In this document: positions 48,345 through 48,371 of the stretch, piece after piece | Layout of the letters: each line of letters opens with the position of its first letter | How positions within the stretch are numbered: the stretch's first letter is position 1 | Origin: Sediminibacterium sp. Gen4 | Lineage (GTDB): Bacteria; Bacteroidota; Bacteroidia; Chitinophagales; Chitinophagaceae | Direction: 5' to 3' | Length of the DNA stretch: 48,371 nucleotides | Assembly: GCA_013391385.1 (NCBI GenBank) | Contig: JACBFI010000028.1 | Location: 1 to 48,371 of the forward strand | Position numbers and translations under genes: made by a program | The notes under the pieces: generated by a model | What the model was told of the DNA's origin: nothing | Seen by the model: the letters and a program-made list of their open reading frames with translations, nothing else | Database searches by the model: none

Positions 48345-48371
48345 GTTTAGTTAGAGTTTTCTAAGGTAATA

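Larger units (their letters stand above)
44511..48371. mobile_element. one end of a tRNA-Pro integrative element / genomic island (continues beyond window)
   Basis: From the tRNA fragment to the window edge the DNA is visibly richer in A and T. It has no heptamer arrays, and its genes are short and mostly unrecognised: HEPN-like, RadC-type JAB, lipoprotein, small membrane and J-domain-like proteins. RadC-type genes are typical of Bacteroidota mobile elements. No integrase is in the window; it would be expected near the other end. The extent is therefore unknown. Confidence 0.7.

Overview
The window looks like chromosomal DNA of a Bacteroidota bacterium, most likely of the Chitinophagaceae. 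The reasons are repeated TAnnTTTG -7 promoter elements (often with a TTG about 18-20 nt upstream), little Shine-Dalgarno signal, three TonB-dependent receptor genes, many lipoproteins, a type B L31, the BT_3928-like/DUF1599/folP cluster, and bacillithiol genes (bshB1 and a BrxA/BrxB-type bacilliredoxin). The family placement is inference; no 16S gene is present.

Layout. 0-7.6 kb: an HMA-domain secreted protein, pyrE, a Nudix hydrolase, an NTF2-like secreted protein, a fold-III arginine decarboxylase, and the translation cluster thrS-infC-rpmI-rplT read leftward. 7.7-21.1 kb: a secreted protein with a Pro/Thr linker, a small membrane protein, a DUF3347 lipoprotein upstream of a TonB receptor, an ABC-F ATPase, a two-domain fasciclin lipoprotein, an acyl-CoA dehydrogenase, a second TonB receptor and a lipoprotein amidase. 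21.3-31.6 kb: an HD protein, an M24 peptidase, a methyltransferase, bshB1, a frameshifted YD-like lipoprotein, rpmE2, yajQ, a third TonB receptor, lgt and bacilliredoxin. 31.8-44.2 kb: Hsp20 with a possible sigma-54 promoter, a TraB/GumN protein, an ECF sigma factor with a membrane partner, a thioesterase with coaD, pyrR and pyrB, recF with a DUF721 gene, the BT_3928/DUF1599/folP cluster, nrnA with an FKBP lipoprotein, and ndk.

At 44.51-44.56 kb lies a 3' fragment of a tRNA-Pro gene with its terminator but without its 5' half. Everything to its right is more AT-rich and made of poorly recognisable genes: a HEPN-like RNALSH protein, a RadC-type JAB protein, a lipoprotein, small membrane proteins and a membrane-anchored J-domain-like protein. 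I read this as one end of an integrative element or island that continues past the window.

The most unusual signal is not a gene. About twenty intergenic loci in the first 44.5 kb carry short arrays of imperfect tandem heptanucleotides (units such as CAAGNNN, GAGCYRY, CAGACAT, CAAAAGT, AGTTGAC, TATAGCT). They are often arranged as two inverted arms, often begin on or next to a stop codon, and in one case sit in frame inside the ABC-F gene as exactly nine heptamers (63 nt). None is seen in the island. They resemble in principle the heptanucleotide STRR sequences of heterocystous cyanobacteria, but many different units coexist here and share the same 7-nt period.
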